A DNA stretch of 64,000 nt from Cyanobacteria bacterium FACHB-471 (GCA_014695345.1 JACJOC010000012.1:186001-250000); one strand, 5' to 3'. Counted from the first letter of the stretch, positions 26,071-35,332 are shown. The notes: generated by a model not told the origin, from the sequence alone. Made by a program: numbers and translations.

Positions 26071-26277
26071 TTAGTCGAGTTTGAGGGCGTTGACGGGTAC
26101 ATCTTCCCAGGATGTAACAGTTCTGAGGCGAGCAACCCAACCTGCGGCTTTTTGCTCGTCTGTGAGATTTTCCTCATACGAGTCGTGACACGCTTCTGCG
26201 TGTTCCTGGTTGCAGCAAGCAATGCAGGAGGAAATGATGCCTGACGGATCGACTTGTTCATTCACCCAAATAGTCAT
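26071..26277 (-). CDS. Small Cys-containing cyanobacterial protein, unknown function
   Basis: 68 residues from ATG 26277, with GGAG 9 nt upstream; a second in-frame ATG five codons earlier has no ribosome site. The sequence has a Cys cluster (SCIACCNQEHAEAC) that could bind a metal, then an acidic helix and an ending WVARLRTVTSWEDVPVNALK. I believe similar short proteins exist in other cyanobacteria but cannot name the family. Codon use is like neighbouring genes, and the competing frames over this stretch lack ribosome sites. It shares orientation with the prohibitin-like gene (gap 92 bp). Confidence 0.65.
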   Translation of the reverse strand: MTIWVNEQVDPSGIISSCIACCNQEHAEACHDSYEENLTDEQKAAGWVARLRTVTSWEDVPVNALKLD

Positions 26278-26443
26278 GATGTTTTGCTCCAAGAGTGGGT
26301 AGTTGGGGCAATTGATTGTGCCACCAATTTGGTTTTATCGAAGAAAGTCTGGCAAAGCAAGGAGTTTCAACAGTTTTCAATGTTATTCAGCAGTTTTTGG
26401 GAAGTGGATGAGGGATGCTGGAGGTAACCGAGGTTTCGTGAAG

Positions 26444-26561
26444 GAATCCGAGCCTTGGGGGTCTCCCCCAAACCCCCATTGGGGGACGAACGCGTTCCCC
26501 AAACCCCCTCCGATCAGTCTGGGGTAGGTGGCATAACGCGCTTCGCATCTGTGGTGTCTCA
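26444..26561 (-). repeat. G-rich dispersed repeat, copy B (inverted pair)
   Basis: Reverse-complement copy of 24951-25070. Differences are single bases and one-base indels in G/A runs. Next to it a hairpin with arms AGTCTGC/GCAGACT (26564-26580) stands in the place where copy A has its own small hairpin. Open frames crossing it (26303-26697, both strands) are repeat-derived and not genes. Confidence 0.85.
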
Positions 26562-26611
26562 GAAGTCTGCACCGCAGACTTCGCCTGCTGGTTCCCCTAG
26601 CCTCCTCATTC

Positions 26612-27610
26612 CTAACTCTTAGCTCCGCTCTCAGCAAGACTAGCGATCGCCTCTCCCGCCACGCGACAAATTCTCCAGTCTGGCAGGATGGTTGCACCCA
26701 TGTATTGATAGAAGGCGATCGCCCGTTCGTTCCAGGTTGCGACTAGCCATTCCAAACGTCCACAGTGGCGATCGAGAGCAATCTGGGCCAATTTTGCCAA
26801 CAGCGTCTTACCGATTCCCTGGTCCCGATATTCGGGTAAGACGAATAGATCTTCTAGATAAATTCCGGGTTGCGTCAGGAAAGTGGAATAGTTGGGCGAG
26901 AAAGTAGCAAACCCAACTGGTTGGTCCGCTTGCTCTACGACCAATGCTTCTAGGTAGCGGGGAGAACCAAATAGGTGCTGATTCAAGGCATCTGGATCGC
27001 TGTTGAACTGGTGAAGCTGCCGGTCAAACTCGGCTTTAGCTTGAATCAGTTGAAGCAGCCCAGACCTATCGTCTGGCATAACTGGACGAATCTGCGCCGC
27101 AATCTCAGAGTCGCCTAAAGCGGCAGTGTGGGACAGACAATCATGGGTAACGCGACAAATGCGGGTATCTTCGCCAATGATGGCTCCAATTCGGCGATAG
27201 AAGGCGATCGCAGGCTCATTCCAGTCCAGCACCGACCATTCCAACCGTCCACCATCGCGCTCTAGTACCCGTTGCGCCAAGTGTGATAGCAGCATCTTAC
27301 CGATTCCCTGGCCCCGGCATTCCGGCAGCACAAACAGGTCTTCCAGATAAATTCCCGGTTTCGCCAAAAACGTGGAATAGCTGCTAAAAAATAGAGCAAA
27401 CCCTACAGGCTTGCCGTCCTGCTCTGCCAGGATTGCTTCAACGCAGGGGCGACCAAACAAATGTTCTCTCAGTGCCTCAGTGCTTCCCACCACAGCATCC
27501 GAAAGCTTTTCGTACTCCGCTAACCCCTGAATTAGCGCGAACAGAGTCGGGACATCATCAGCCGTAGCTGAACGAATCGATACAGCCGAAATGGCAGAAG
27601 GATTGAGCAT
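26612..27610 (-). CDS. Tandem double-domain GNAT acetyltransferase
   Basis: 332 residues made of two GNAT domains in a row (about 10-155 and 172-322). Each has the same SAT-like pattern: a domain start near IRSATADDVPTLFALI / IRPVMPDDRSGLLQLI, PGIYLEDLFVLPE in both, then the acetyl-CoA pyrophosphate loop RGQGIGKMLL / RDQGIGKTLL, and a closing NEPAIAFYRRIGA / NERAIAFYQYMGA. This resembles diamine/spermidine N-acetyltransferases. Duplication within one gene is evident; both loops look intact, so both halves could be active. Substrate is unknown. ATG at 27610. Confidence 0.92.
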   Translation of the reverse strand: MLNPSAISAVSIRSATADDVPTLFALIQGLAEYEKLSDAVVGSTEALREHLFGRPCVEAILAEQDGKPVGFALFFSSYSTFLAKPGIYLEDLFVLPECRGQGIGKMLLSHLAQRVLERDGGRLEWSVLDWNEPAIAFYRRIGAIIGEDTRICRVTHDCLSHTAALGDSEIAAQIRPVMPDDRSGLLQLIQAKAEFDRQLHQFNSDPDALNQHLFGSPRYLEALVVEQADQPVGFATFSPNYSTFLTQPGIYLEDLFVLPEYRDQGIGKTLLAKLAQIALDRHCGRLEWLVATWNERAIAFYQYMGATILPDWRICRVAGEAIASLAESGAKS

Positions 27611-27720
27611 AGGGGATTACGGCAAAATTTTCCCTATCACCCTAGCGCGATCGCCTACCACCGACGCAATCGACCCGCAGCATTGCTGCTATCGAAATCT
27701 TTCATAGTCCGCCTCCCAGA

Positions 27721-28932
27721 TTAGCGCAGCCAACCCTTTAGCCGCGCTGCGACCTGAGGACGACGCAGCTTTCGCATCGCCTTCGTTTGAATTTGGCGTA
27801 CCCGTTCCCGCGATAGGTTAAACAAGCCACCCACTTCTTCGAGCGTATGCGCTTCCCCTGTAGTCAGTCCGTAACGCAGGGAAATAATATCCTTCTCGCG
27901 TTCTGTCAGCACGTCGCCCAAAACGCTGTAAATTTCCTGGCGCATCATTGTCTCGCTCATCTGCGCCTCTGGCGATTGGGTATTGCTGTCCTCGAGCAAT
28001 TCCATCAGTTCGGTATCTTCGCCCTTACCGACGCGATGGTTGAGCGAGAGCGATCGCCGTCGCACCTGTTGCAGGTTCCGCAGTTGCTCAGGGGTTAGCT
28101 CCAGAGCTTCTGCTAATTCATTCTCAGTCGGGTTACGGTTTAGCTCTTTCCGCAGATCCCGGTGCGCCTTTTTCAGCTTGTTCAGCTTCTCGACAATATG
28201 AATCGGCAGACGGATTGTGCGGGCATCATTGGCGATCGTGCGCGTGATCCCCTGCCGAATCCACCAGTACGCATAGGTGGAAAATTTATAGCCCTTATCG
28301 GGATCAAACTTTTCGGTGGCGCGATTCAGACCTAACGCCCCCTCTTGAATCAAATCCAGGAAAGGTACGCCCCGGTTGAGGTAGCGTTTGGCGATCGACA
28401 CAACCAAACGCAGGTTTGAACGAATCATTTTGCGCTTGGCGGTGCGGCTGCGGTAAAGCTGATGCTCAAGCTGCCGTTCGGTTAGGCCTAAGTGGTTAGC
28501 GATGTCTACCTTAGTCGGATTGCGACCCAGTTCGCTGCGGAGGCGATCGCGCAACTCCTCAATTTCTGCAAAAAACTGAACACGCCGCGCCAACTCTACC
28601 TCTTCATTCGGTTTGAGCAAGGGGTAGCGTGCCATCTCCTTAAAGAAAGCACCCACGGCATCATCCGAAACCGTTTTACGATATCCGGGCGAATAGACCG
28701 CTGCTAAAGCATCCGGCTCATCGTCAGGGGTATCGAACGGTTCCAATTCCTCGCCTAATCCCTGAACCTGCAACCCTTCAAACAGCTCTGTGTGAGCAGA
28801 GGTGTCTAATGCTCCGCTGTCCTCAGCAAAAGCACCTTTCATTTTTGTATCTTCTGTTGCTAGAGTGCTGCTTTTATCGGAGAGAGAACTACTCATTGTC
28901 TGTCCCGAATTGCGATTAAATATTGCTGTCAT
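27721..28932 (-). CDS. RpoD-family (group 2 type) RNA polymerase sigma factor
   Basis: 403-residue sigma-70 protein. Region 1.2 (DAVGAFFKEMARYPLLK, about 90-106), region 2 with the core-binding and -10 recognition helices (NLRLVVSIAKRYLNRGVPF, FSTYAYWWIRQGITR), region 3 (AHRDLRKELNRNPTENEL) and region 4 with the -35 HTH (TLEEVGGLFNLSRERVRQI) are complete. Its short, acidic N-terminal part and lack of region 1.1 separate it from the primary SigA; it therefore belongs with the alternative group 2 factors (SigB-SigE) that respond to stress, carbon/nitrogen status or light. Which one cannot be decided by eye. Confidence 0.93.
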   Translation of the reverse strand: MTAIFNRNSGQTMSSSLSDKSSTLATEDTKMKGAFAEDSGALDTSAHTELFEGLQVQGLGEELEPFDTPDDEPDALAAVYSPGYRKTVSDDAVGAFFKEMARYPLLKPNEEVELARRVQFFAEIEELRDRLRSELGRNPTKVDIANHLGLTERQLEHQLYRSRTAKRKMIRSNLRLVVSIAKRYLNRGVPFLDLIQEGALGLNRATEKFDPDKGYKFSTYAYWWIRQGITRTIANDARTIRLPIHIVEKLNKLKKAHRDLRKELNRNPTENELAEALELTPEQLRNLQQVRRRSLSLNHRVGKGEDTELMELLEDSNTQSPEAQMSETMMRQEIYSVLGDVLTEREKDIISLRYGLTTGEAHTLEEVGGLFNLSRERVRQIQTKAMRKLRRPQVAARLKGWLR

Positions 28933-30076
28933 ATTAAGACGGTCATCCTACTTATCATTTTGTTTGCAGATGTTGATGAAATACCAAATGTGACTGAGCT
29001 AACTATCTTGAAAATTTCTGCCTAATCTATCGATCAAGAAAAACTTTTTGTATTTTGTAGAGGATTAGCTGCTGTACTGGGCCAAAGCAACAATTATGGC
29101 TTAAAGGATTAGTTTGAAAACTGATTGAATAGATCATACTCAAACACTAAATCAGGATCAGGTGTCACAATGTCTTCTGCTAAACCTACCTGAAACTACA
29201 GTCTTAGCTGTTTTCCTGGCTACAAAACTGCGTCACAATCTGCATCAATGTTTTAAGCTCACTCTGTTAAAACTTATCAGCAACAGCAGCACTATCCAGT
29301 GTAAACAGATCCTATAAGCCGTTATGTAATGTAAATACCCGATATGGGTGATACAGATATCGGCTGATAATCCTAATGCTATCAAGCTGGAATTAGACAG
29401 TCGTTCATAGCAGGTATCCTTAAACTCAGCAAAGCACTGTTCCGATAGATTGAATGTACTTAAATGGGAACAACTATAGCAACCTCTATAGGTGCCCCTG
29501 AACCACTAGATTCTCATGGGCTTGATGTGAACCTATCTATCAATGGAGATAAAACGGTCACGACTGATCTACCTGATTGGGGTGAACCTATTACTCATCC
29601 TCAAAAGCGTAATTTTTTGATTCTGTGAATAGATTATTCTCGATGGTTTTTTTGCAGAAACGCTTAGGTTTCTTAGAACCGTTAGAGCATTCCTATACTT
29701 TTGTTTACTTTTCTCATACAGTTTTTAATCTCACCTCCTATAAGAATCCTGCTTGATCTGGGAAAGGGCTGCTATTAATGCTTTTAGCTTGTGTTTTAAC
29801 AGAGGCTTTTGAAAGCGATCGCTCTCCCACAAAAGCTTTCACAACCCCTCAAGATTGCTACAGAAATGAGTGTTAATTCAGACAGGAGTTTGTAAGAAGG
29901 TTTGCAAACCAACGGTGTGTATGAATTTGAAGTAACAAAACTGGTGAACCGCGAGGAGCTTTAGCAACAATTTTCACAAACCTTTGGGTCTGCTCTAAAC
30001 TAAATGAGAGCGATTCAGGCTGCCGCAGTTTAGTTGAGAATGCCTGAGTCCTATTTTTTCTTTCTCACTTGTGTTC
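28933..30076. other. 1.1-kb gene-free region
   Basis: Between divergent sigma-factor and priA genes. It is AT-richer than its surroundings and has no long open frame on either strand. A 54-codon frame at 29464-29628 (plus strand) is the only notable one. There is no recognisable tRNA, riboswitch or 6S-like signature that I can support. One HIP1 site (29815-29822) is present. It may hold promoters, small RNAs or decayed DNA. Confidence 0.5.
29464..29628 (+). CDS. Possible small protein (54 residues), doubtful
   Basis: ATG at 29464 directly preceded by an in-frame TAA, no ribosome site, ending in TGA. The peptide has a balanced composition, with LDVNLSINGDKTVTTDLPDW in its middle, not the composition expected of random AT-rich DNA. 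No family recognised. It could be a short gene or a decayed fragment. Confidence 0.2.
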   Translation: MGTTIATSIGAPEPLDSHGLDVNLSINGDKTVTTDLPDWGEPITHPQKRNFLIL

Positions 30077-32635
30077 ATGCCTCAAAATTTGCTTGCGTCG
30101 GTGATGCCCAATAACGATGCGCCGTTCAACTTTGCCCGCAGCACCACCGCAGAAGCTAGAGGCACCTATGCAGATCCAGAGTGGGTTGAAGTTTTAGTTG
30201 ATTGCCCCGGTGTACAGGGGCTATTTACCTATCGAACGGGTTCTGTGCAGGTGCAGCCGGGCGATATTTTGAGTGTGCCGTTTGGCGCACAGCAGGTGGG
30301 GGCGATCGCGATTCGTCTTATCCCCCAACCGCCCCCTGATTTAGACCTATCCAGCATTCGTCAGGTCGAGGAAGTCGTCAGCCCAGGCTTCTTTCCACCA
30401 ACCTACTGGACTCTGCTGCATCAAGTCGCAGACTACTACTGTGCCACCCTGATGCAGGTGGTGCGGGTGGCGTTGCCGCCGGGGCTGTTGGGGCGATCGC
30501 AGCGACGCATTCGATTAACAGATTTAGCTAAATCTTTGTTTAGTTCAACTGCGGACCCTACTGCGGTACTTGATCCCGCAGCAATGCAAGTTTTGGGCAA
30601 GCTGCAGGCGCAAAAAGACGGAGACTATACCTGGCAATACTTGCAGCGACAGATCCGTGGGGCAAGTCGGGGACTACAACAACTGTTACAGCTAGGCTGG
30701 GTAGAGAGCTATTTAGAACCTCCTACTGGCGTGCGCCCAAAACGGCAGCAGGCAGTTGTGCTGACCGCTAACCCACCAGACGTTTCGCTCAGTCCCAGGC
30801 AACAGGAGATTGTAGACGTACTGAAGCGGCGCGGCGGCGACCTGTGGCTCCAGGAACTGTTGCAGCTTTGCCACACTAGCTCATCGGTGCTAAAAGCGCT
30901 GGAGCAAAAGGGGTTTGTAGTGATTCAACCCCGAGAAGTACTGCGTAGCGAAACGGGGCAGTCGCTACAGTCCGACTTACCCAAGCTATTAACGACGGCT
31001 CAGGCAGAGGCACTTGCGGCGATCGCTTCCCTCCAGGGCTATGTCCAGGTCTTGCTGCATGGCGTTACCGGGTCGGGCAAAACTGAGGTGTATTTGCAGG
31101 CGATCGCCCCCATTTTGCAGCAAGGAAAGTCAGCCCTGGTGCTGGTTCCAGAAATTGGCTTGACGCCACAGCTCACCGATCGGTTTCGGGCCCGCTTTGG
31201 GGCAAAGGTAAGGGTCTACCACAGCGCTCTATCTGATGGCGAACGCTACGACACCTGGCGACAAATGCTCAGCGGCGCTCCCCAAGTCGTTATTGGTACG
31301 CGCTCTGCCGTTTTTGCACCACTGCCTAATTTGGGTCTAATTCTGCTGGATGAAGAACACGACGGCAGCTTCAAGCAAGACCAGCCTGCCCCCTGCTACC
31401 ATGCCCGCACCGTTGCCCAGTGGCGAGCCAAACTGGAAGATTGCCCGTTAATCTTAGGGTCAGCTACGCCCTCACTGGAAACTTGGGTATCTAGTCGAGT
31501 GAACCCTGAAAAGCCCATTTCCTCCTCCCTCGACCCCCTTCCCCTCTACCTTTCCCTACCCAACCGCATCCAGGCACGACCTATGCCACCCATTGAAGTG
31601 GTGGATATGCGACGAGAACTAAAACAGGGAAATCGCTCAATTTTTAGCCAGTCGCTCCAGGATGCGCTGCAACAGTTACAGGCTCAGGGGCGACAGGGTT
31701 TGCTGTTTATCCATCGACGTGGACACAGCACTTTTGTCTCTTGTCGGAGCTGTGGTTACGTATTGGAATGTCCGCATTGTGATGTCTCGCTGGCATATCA
31801 TCAAACCCAGGCTGATGCTACATCTTGGCTGCGCTGTCACTACTGTGGCTATGGGCGATCGCAACCTTCTCACTGCCCAGAATGTGACTCTCCTTACCTG
31901 AAGCATTTTGGCAGCGGCACCCAGCGGGTGATGCAAGAACTGTCTCGGCAGTTTCCTCAACTCCGCTGTATCCGGTTTGATAGCGACACCACCCGCACCA
32001 AAGGCGCACACCGAACCCTGCTGACCCAGTTTGCTCAGGGGGAAGCCGATCTGCTGGTGGGGACGCAGATGTTAACCAAGGGGATTGACTTACCCCAGGT
32101 GACCCTAGTGGGCGTGATCGCAGCGGATGGACTGCTGCATTTAGCGGACTATCGGGCTGGTGAACGCGCTTTTCAAACGCTCATCCAGGTAGCCGGACGG
32201 GCCGGACGGGGAAACGAACCGGGAAAGGTCATTTTGCAAACCTACTCACCTCAGCACCCGGTCATCGAAGCGGTGCGGCGACACGACTATGAGCCGTTTG
32301 TTGCCACTGAGCTGCAACAGCGGCGATCGCTCAACTATCCGCCCTACGGACAACTGCTGCTGTTGAGGCTAAGCAGCCCCGATGCAACAGCGGTGCGTCA
32401 GACCGCAGAAAAACTGGCGAGTCAGCTTCGTCCCCTTTGCGATCGCACTCACTGCGAACTGCTAGGCCCTGCACCTGCCGCCATTCCTCGCATTGCCCGC
32501 CGTTATCGCTGGCAAATTCTGATAAAGTGTCCGCCTGGCTCTAGTCTGGATCGCCCAGCGCTGATCGAGTTGCGATCGCACTGCCCCGCCCAAGTCAGCC
32601 TTACGCTTGATGTAGATCCGCTAAGTCTGCTCTAG
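30077..32635 (+). CDS. priA: Primosomal protein N', replication restart helicase
   Basis: Superfamily 2 3'-5' DNA helicase that recognises stalled forks and reloads the replicative helicase. The roughly 850-residue product has the N-terminal DNA-binding domain (VEVLVDCPGVQGLFTYR), Walker A in HGVTGSGKTEVYL, Walker B LLDEEHD, and the zinc-binding insertion with paired CxxC motifs (CRSCGYVLECPHC, CHYCGYGRSQPSHCPEC). Later motifs VGTQMLTKGIDLP and VAGRAGRG are complete. The ATG at 30077 was chosen over GTG 30071; neither has a strong ribosome site. The N-terminal 35 residues are longer than usual. A 17-bp hairpin follows the stop. Confidence 0.96.
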   Translation: MPQNLLASVMPNNDAPFNFARSTTAEARGTYADPEWVEVLVDCPGVQGLFTYRTGSVQVQPGDILSVPFGAQQVGAIAIRLIPQPPPDLDLSSIRQVEEVVSPGFFPPTYWTLLHQVADYYCATLMQVVRVALPPGLLGRSQRRIRLTDLAKSLFSSTADPTAVLDPAAMQVLGKLQAQKDGDYTWQYLQRQIRGASRGLQQLLQLGWVESYLEPPTGVRPKRQQAVVLTANPPDVSLSPRQQEIVDVLKRRGGDLWLQELLQLCHTSSSVLKALEQKGFVVIQPREVLRSETGQSLQSDLPKLLTTAQAEALAAIASLQGYVQVLLHGVTGSGKTEVYLQAIAPILQQGKSALVLVPEIGLTPQLTDRFRARFGAKVRVYHSALSDGERYDTWRQMLSGAPQVVIGTRSAVFAPLPNLGLILLDEEHDGSFKQDQPAPCYHARTVAQWRAKLEDCPLILGSATPSLETWVSSRVNPEKPISSSLDPLPLYLSLPNRIQARPMPPIEVVDMRRELKQGNRSIFSQSLQDALQQLQAQGRQGLLFIHRRGHSTFVSCRSCGYVLECPHCDVSLAYHQTQADATSWLRCHYCGYGRSQPSHCPECDSPYLKHFGSGTQRVMQELSRQFPQLRCIRFDSDTTRTKGAHRTLLTQFAQGEADLLVGTQMLTKGIDLPQVTLVGVIAADGLLHLADYRAGERAFQTLIQVAGRAGRGNEPGKVILQTYSPQHPVIEAVRRHDYEPFVATELQQRRSLNYPPYGQLLLLRLSSPDATAVRQTAEKLASQLRPLCDRTHCELLGPAPAAIPRIARRYRWQILIKCPPGSSLDRPALIELRSHCPAQVSLTLDVDPLSLL

Positions 32636-32640
32636 TGTCG

Positions 32641-32683
32641 AGGGTTAAATTTTTGTGCGTACCACACACAAAAATTTAACCCT
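32641..32683. terminator. 17-bp hairpin between priA and ferredoxin operon
   Basis: Arms AGGGTTAAATTTTTGTG (32641-32657) and CACAAAAATTTAACCCT (32667-32683) pair perfectly. It lies between converging genes and can act in both directions. Confidence 0.75.
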
Positions 32684-32706
32684 TTCAATCAGCTTTGAAA
32701 CATGCT

Positions 32707-33168
32707 CTATTCCTGCTGCCGCTTGGCTTGCTGCTTTTGGCGACGACGGTGAGAGGCGATGATCGCCTTGTCGACCGGAAAACCTGCGACTGGAATCACC
32801 TGAAATTTACGCTCTGCTTCAAGCTGCTTTAGCTCGGCATAATTGATCCAATGAATGCAATCAACCGGACAGGTATCGATCGCCTCTTGAATCAACTCTT
32901 CTGAGTCGCCATCTTGCCGAATGACGCGCGATCGTCCGTAGTCAGATTCGATGTAAAACGTATTGCGAGCAACATGGGCACAGTGTTTGCAGCCAATACA
33001 GGTAATCTCGTCTACATAGACACCCTTTTGGCGCACCGTACCGCCGAGTTCAGGCTCTAACCCAGTACGCTCAGCCTGGTTCCGCAATTGACCACCAAGT
33101 TCGGGCTCAAACCCCGTTTGGGCAGAATTGTCAGGCTGATCGGCTGAGGTAAAGGAAAAATCGCTCAT
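32707..33168 (-). CDS. 4Fe-4S ferredoxin-like protein
   Basis: 153 residues from ATG 33168. The cluster-binding site is CIGCKHCAHVA (Cys57, 60, 63) together with TCPVDCIHW (Cys100; a further Cys at 104), fitting one 4Fe-4S cluster as in bacterial and plant J-domain-linked ferredoxins. The N-terminal 45 residues carry two near-copies of the unit (G-x-EPELGG), and the C-terminus is basic (HRRRQKQQAKRQQ). The frame runs on upstream to 33252 but that part lies over an intercistronic palindrome and is Cys-rich by chance. Last gene of the DUF2997-ycf35-ferredoxin run; an electron donor role is likely, partner unknown. Confidence 0.9.
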   Translation of the reverse strand: MSDFSFTSADQPDNSAQTGFEPELGGQLRNQAERTGLEPELGGTVRQKGVYVDEITCIGCKHCAHVARNTFYIESDYGRSRVIRQDGDSEELIQEAIDTCPVDCIHWINYAELKQLEAERKFQVIPVAGFPVDKAIIASHRRRQKQQAKRQQE

Positions 33169-33221
33169 GAGATTAGCATCCTTACAATTCAAACAATCTG
33201 CCGATATACGGCTGATACAAG

Positions 33222-33243
33222 ACAAGGGGCTTAAGCCCCTTGT
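33222..33243. repeat. 22-nt perfect palindrome between ycf35 and ferredoxin genes
   Basis: Arms ACAAGGGGCTT and AAGCCCCTTGT abut directly. The location between two genes of the same run suggests an RNA stem that adjusts relative expression. Similar palindromes are dispersed in cyanobacterial genomes. Confidence 0.6.
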
Positions 33244-33277
33244 TCTACACAAAATTCAGTTTGGATTAGGGCAGTCA

Positions 33278-33664
33278 TTAAGCGCTCCAGCGCTGAAGTA
33301 CCAGGCGGATAGAGCCGTCCTTATTTTGCTCTTGCTCGGCTACCTGAAATCCTTGACGTGAAGTTTCTTCGACTACGGTGTGGTAGGCATAACGCTGAGT
33401 TACACGACTCAAAAAGCCTTCGACGGTAAGCGGCTGTTGCCAATACTGAAGGTCGGCAATCAGCTCATATTCCTGACCGTTCCAGGTAAAGCCGATATCG
33501 TAGCCGTTGTCCTGCTCAATGGCGATCGCCGCATTGCGAGTTTGCCCCCGATATCCTCTGACCTCTTTAGGACCAGCCTGCCAGTCAACCCCAACATCGG
33601 TCAACGCAGCTTGCAGAGAAGAAAGGTCACGAATTTGAGTCTTGATTTGGCTAAAGTGTGACAT
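33278..33664 (-). CDS. ycf35: Ycf35 / DUF1257 protein
   Basis: 128 residues from ATG 33664 (MSHFSQIKTQIRDL, the usual family start; an upstream in-frame start at 33715 adds a foreign-looking lead). DUF1257/Ycf35 is conserved in cyanobacteria and some plastids, and its function is unknown. Family features: a helical N-terminus with LQAALTDVGVDW, GYDIGFTWNGQEYELIADL in the middle, and a C-terminal VAEQEQNKDGSIRLVLQRW beta pair. Upstream lies DUF2997 and downstream a 4Fe-4S ferredoxin, a combination that recurs in other genomes, so the three likely work together. Confidence 0.93.
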   Translation of the reverse strand: MSHFSQIKTQIRDLSSLQAALTDVGVDWQAGPKEVRGYRGQTRNAAIAIEQDNGYDIGFTWNGQEYELIADLQYWQQPLTVEGFLSRVTQRYAYHTVVEETSRQGFQVAEQEQNKDGSIRLVLQRWSA

Positions 33665-33730
33665 GGGAATTTTGAATAAATTTGAAATGGTGAAATGGAC
33701 AATTTGAAAAAACAAAACTAGGGAGAAAAC

Positions 33731-33940
33731 TTACCACTCGCTAAAGCTGGCTCTCGTTTCGACAGAGGCAGACTGTTGCACGGGTTGGGCAAAATATTCG
33801 GAAGTTTGATCTTGAGTTAGCACAATACCTAGACGGGCCTCGATTGCAGCAGTAACTTCAGCGCAGGATGAACCTACAATCCCAGTCACCTTTTCCTGGA
33901 CTCGACCGTCAGGATAAATTACAAACTCAAGTGTTTCCAT
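33731..33940 (-). CDS. DUF2997 protein
   Basis: 69 residues, soluble. It begins METLEFVIYPDGRVQEKVTG and has the core GSSCAEVTAAIEARLGIVL, typical of DUF2997. Function is unknown. It is the first gene of the run with ycf35 and a ferredoxin (66-bp gap to ycf35). DUF2997 and DUF1257 proteins are commonly encoded side by side, which suggests a complex; this rests on family knowledge and not on this sequence alone. Confidence 0.9.
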   Translation of the reverse strand: METLEFVIYPDGRVQEKVTGIVGSSCAEVTAAIEARLGIVLTQDQTSEYFAQPVQQSASVETRASFSEW

Positions 33941-34217
33941 TCGCCCGTACTACCCTTAACATTTTTTGAACTTTGACTAACAGCGTAGCCACTAAATATT
34001 GACTAACAATGTAGCTTCAGGTAGAAATCTGACTACTGCACTACGAGATGATTCTATTAAATTAGGCAGAAGAATTTGAATCAGTCTGAGTCAAAACGTA
34101 AGAAAGCTTAATGTAGCCAAGAGTCTGTGCTATCGCTAGTAGTCAGTTTCGCTTAACTTTCCAGTGCAGTCAAGAAACACGGGATAATGAGAGCTTGTTC
34201 AAGTTGAGTGAGACGCT

Positions 34218-35240
34218 ATGAGTGGACAAGTCGCAAGGCAGGCACGTTCAGCAACGCAGCCACCGATGCAGGTAGGAGTACTGGGCTTTGGCGGGTTAGG
34301 GCAAGCCGCCGCCCGAATACTTGTGCCAAAGCAAGAAATGATGTGGGTTGCTGCTGCCGATCAAAAAGGCTATGCCTACGCCGGGTCAGGGTTGAACTGG
34401 GATGAGTGCGTTGCTGCTTATCAAAAAGGGTCGCTGGGCTATCTAGAGCCAAGCGGAACGTTGAGCAATTCCAGCATTCAAGACCTGATTCAGCAGGCGG
34501 GTCAGGTGGAAGGCTATTTTCTGGCACTGCCAAATCTGCCAAATACCTTTATGGCAGAGGTAGCGCGTCAGTTCATTCAGTCAGGTTGGCGCGGCGTGCT
34601 GGTCGATGCGATTAAACGCACCAGTGCGGTTGAACAACTGCTGCACTTGAGTGACGACCTGCAAGCAGCCGGAATTACTTACCTGACCGGATGTGGTGCA
34701 ACGCCAGGGCTGTTGACGGCAGCAGCAGCGATCGCCGCCCAAAGCTACGCCGAAATTCACCAGGTAAAAATCACTTTTGGGGTCGGTATTGCCAACTGGG
34801 AAGCTTATCGCGCTACCATCCGCGAAGATATTGCTCACCTGCCGGGTTATGACACCGAATCTGCCCGCCAGATGACCGACGCCGAAGTTGAAGCACTGCT
34901 CGACCAGACCCACGGGCTGCTCACCTTGGAAAATATGGAACACGCTGACGACATCATGCTAGAGCTAGCTGGCATTTGCAGTCGCGATCGCGTCACCGTC
35001 GGCGGAGTTGTCGATACGCGCAACCCCAAAAAGCCACTCAGTACCAACGTCAAAATCACCGGACGCACTTTCGAGGGCAAAATCTCTACCCACACGTTCA
35101 CGCTGGGTGACGAAACCAGTATGGCAGCAAACGTCTGTGGCCCTGCCTTTGGCTACCTCAAAGCCGGAATCAGCTTGCATCGGCGGGGCATCCACGGGCT
35201 ATTTACTGCCGCTGAGGTCATGCCCCAGTTTGTCCGCTAA
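34218..35240 (+). CDS. Saccharopine-dehydrogenase-like NAD(P)-binding protein
   Basis: 340 residues. A Rossmann fold opens after a 17-residue lead with [17 protein letters not shown] (about 19-35; GxGGxG-type nucleotide loop). Later segments ([42 protein letters not shown]-like) match a cyanobacterial group annotated as saccharopine-dehydrogenase-like oxidoreductase. There is no lysine-biosynthesis context, and the substrate is not known. ATG at 34218 with no strong ribosome site. The gene stands alone and ends before a 16-bp hairpin. Confidence 0.8.
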   Translation: MSGQVARQARSATQPPMQVGVLGFGGLGQAAARILVPKQEMMWVAAADQKGYAYAGSGLNWDECVAAYQKGSLGYLEPSGTLSNSSIQDLIQQAGQVEGYFLALPNLPNTFMAEVARQFIQSGWRGVLVDAIKRTSAVEQLLHLSDDLQAAGITYLTGCGATPGLLTAAAAIAAQSYAEIHQVKITFGVGIANWEAYRATIREDIAHLPGYDTESARQMTDAEVEALLDQTHGLLTLENMEHADDIMLELAGICSRDRVTVGGVVDTRNPKKPLSTNVKITGRTFEGKISTHTFTLGDETSMAANVCGPAFGYLKAGISLHRRGIHGLFTAAEVMPQFVR

Positions 35241-35291
35241 ATAGCATGAATCCGATTGCGCCATTCTAAACGCACGTCGTGCGGCTAAATG

Positions 35292-35332
35292 GTGCAGAGC
35301 CGTATCACCTGCAATGTGGGTGATACGGTTCT
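35292..35332 (+). terminator. 16-bp hairpin after saccharopine-dehydrogenase-like gene
   Basis: Arms GCAGAGCCGTATCACC and GGTGATACGGTTCTGC pair over 16 positions with one G-T, with a 9-nt loop. No T-run. It is 50 bp past the stop and 190 bp before the next ATG. Confidence 0.65.

Noticed and set aside
26303-26697. Frames on both strands over the G-rich repeat near 26.4 kb
   Set aside because: They arise from the repeat sequence that also occurs inverted at 24951-25070.
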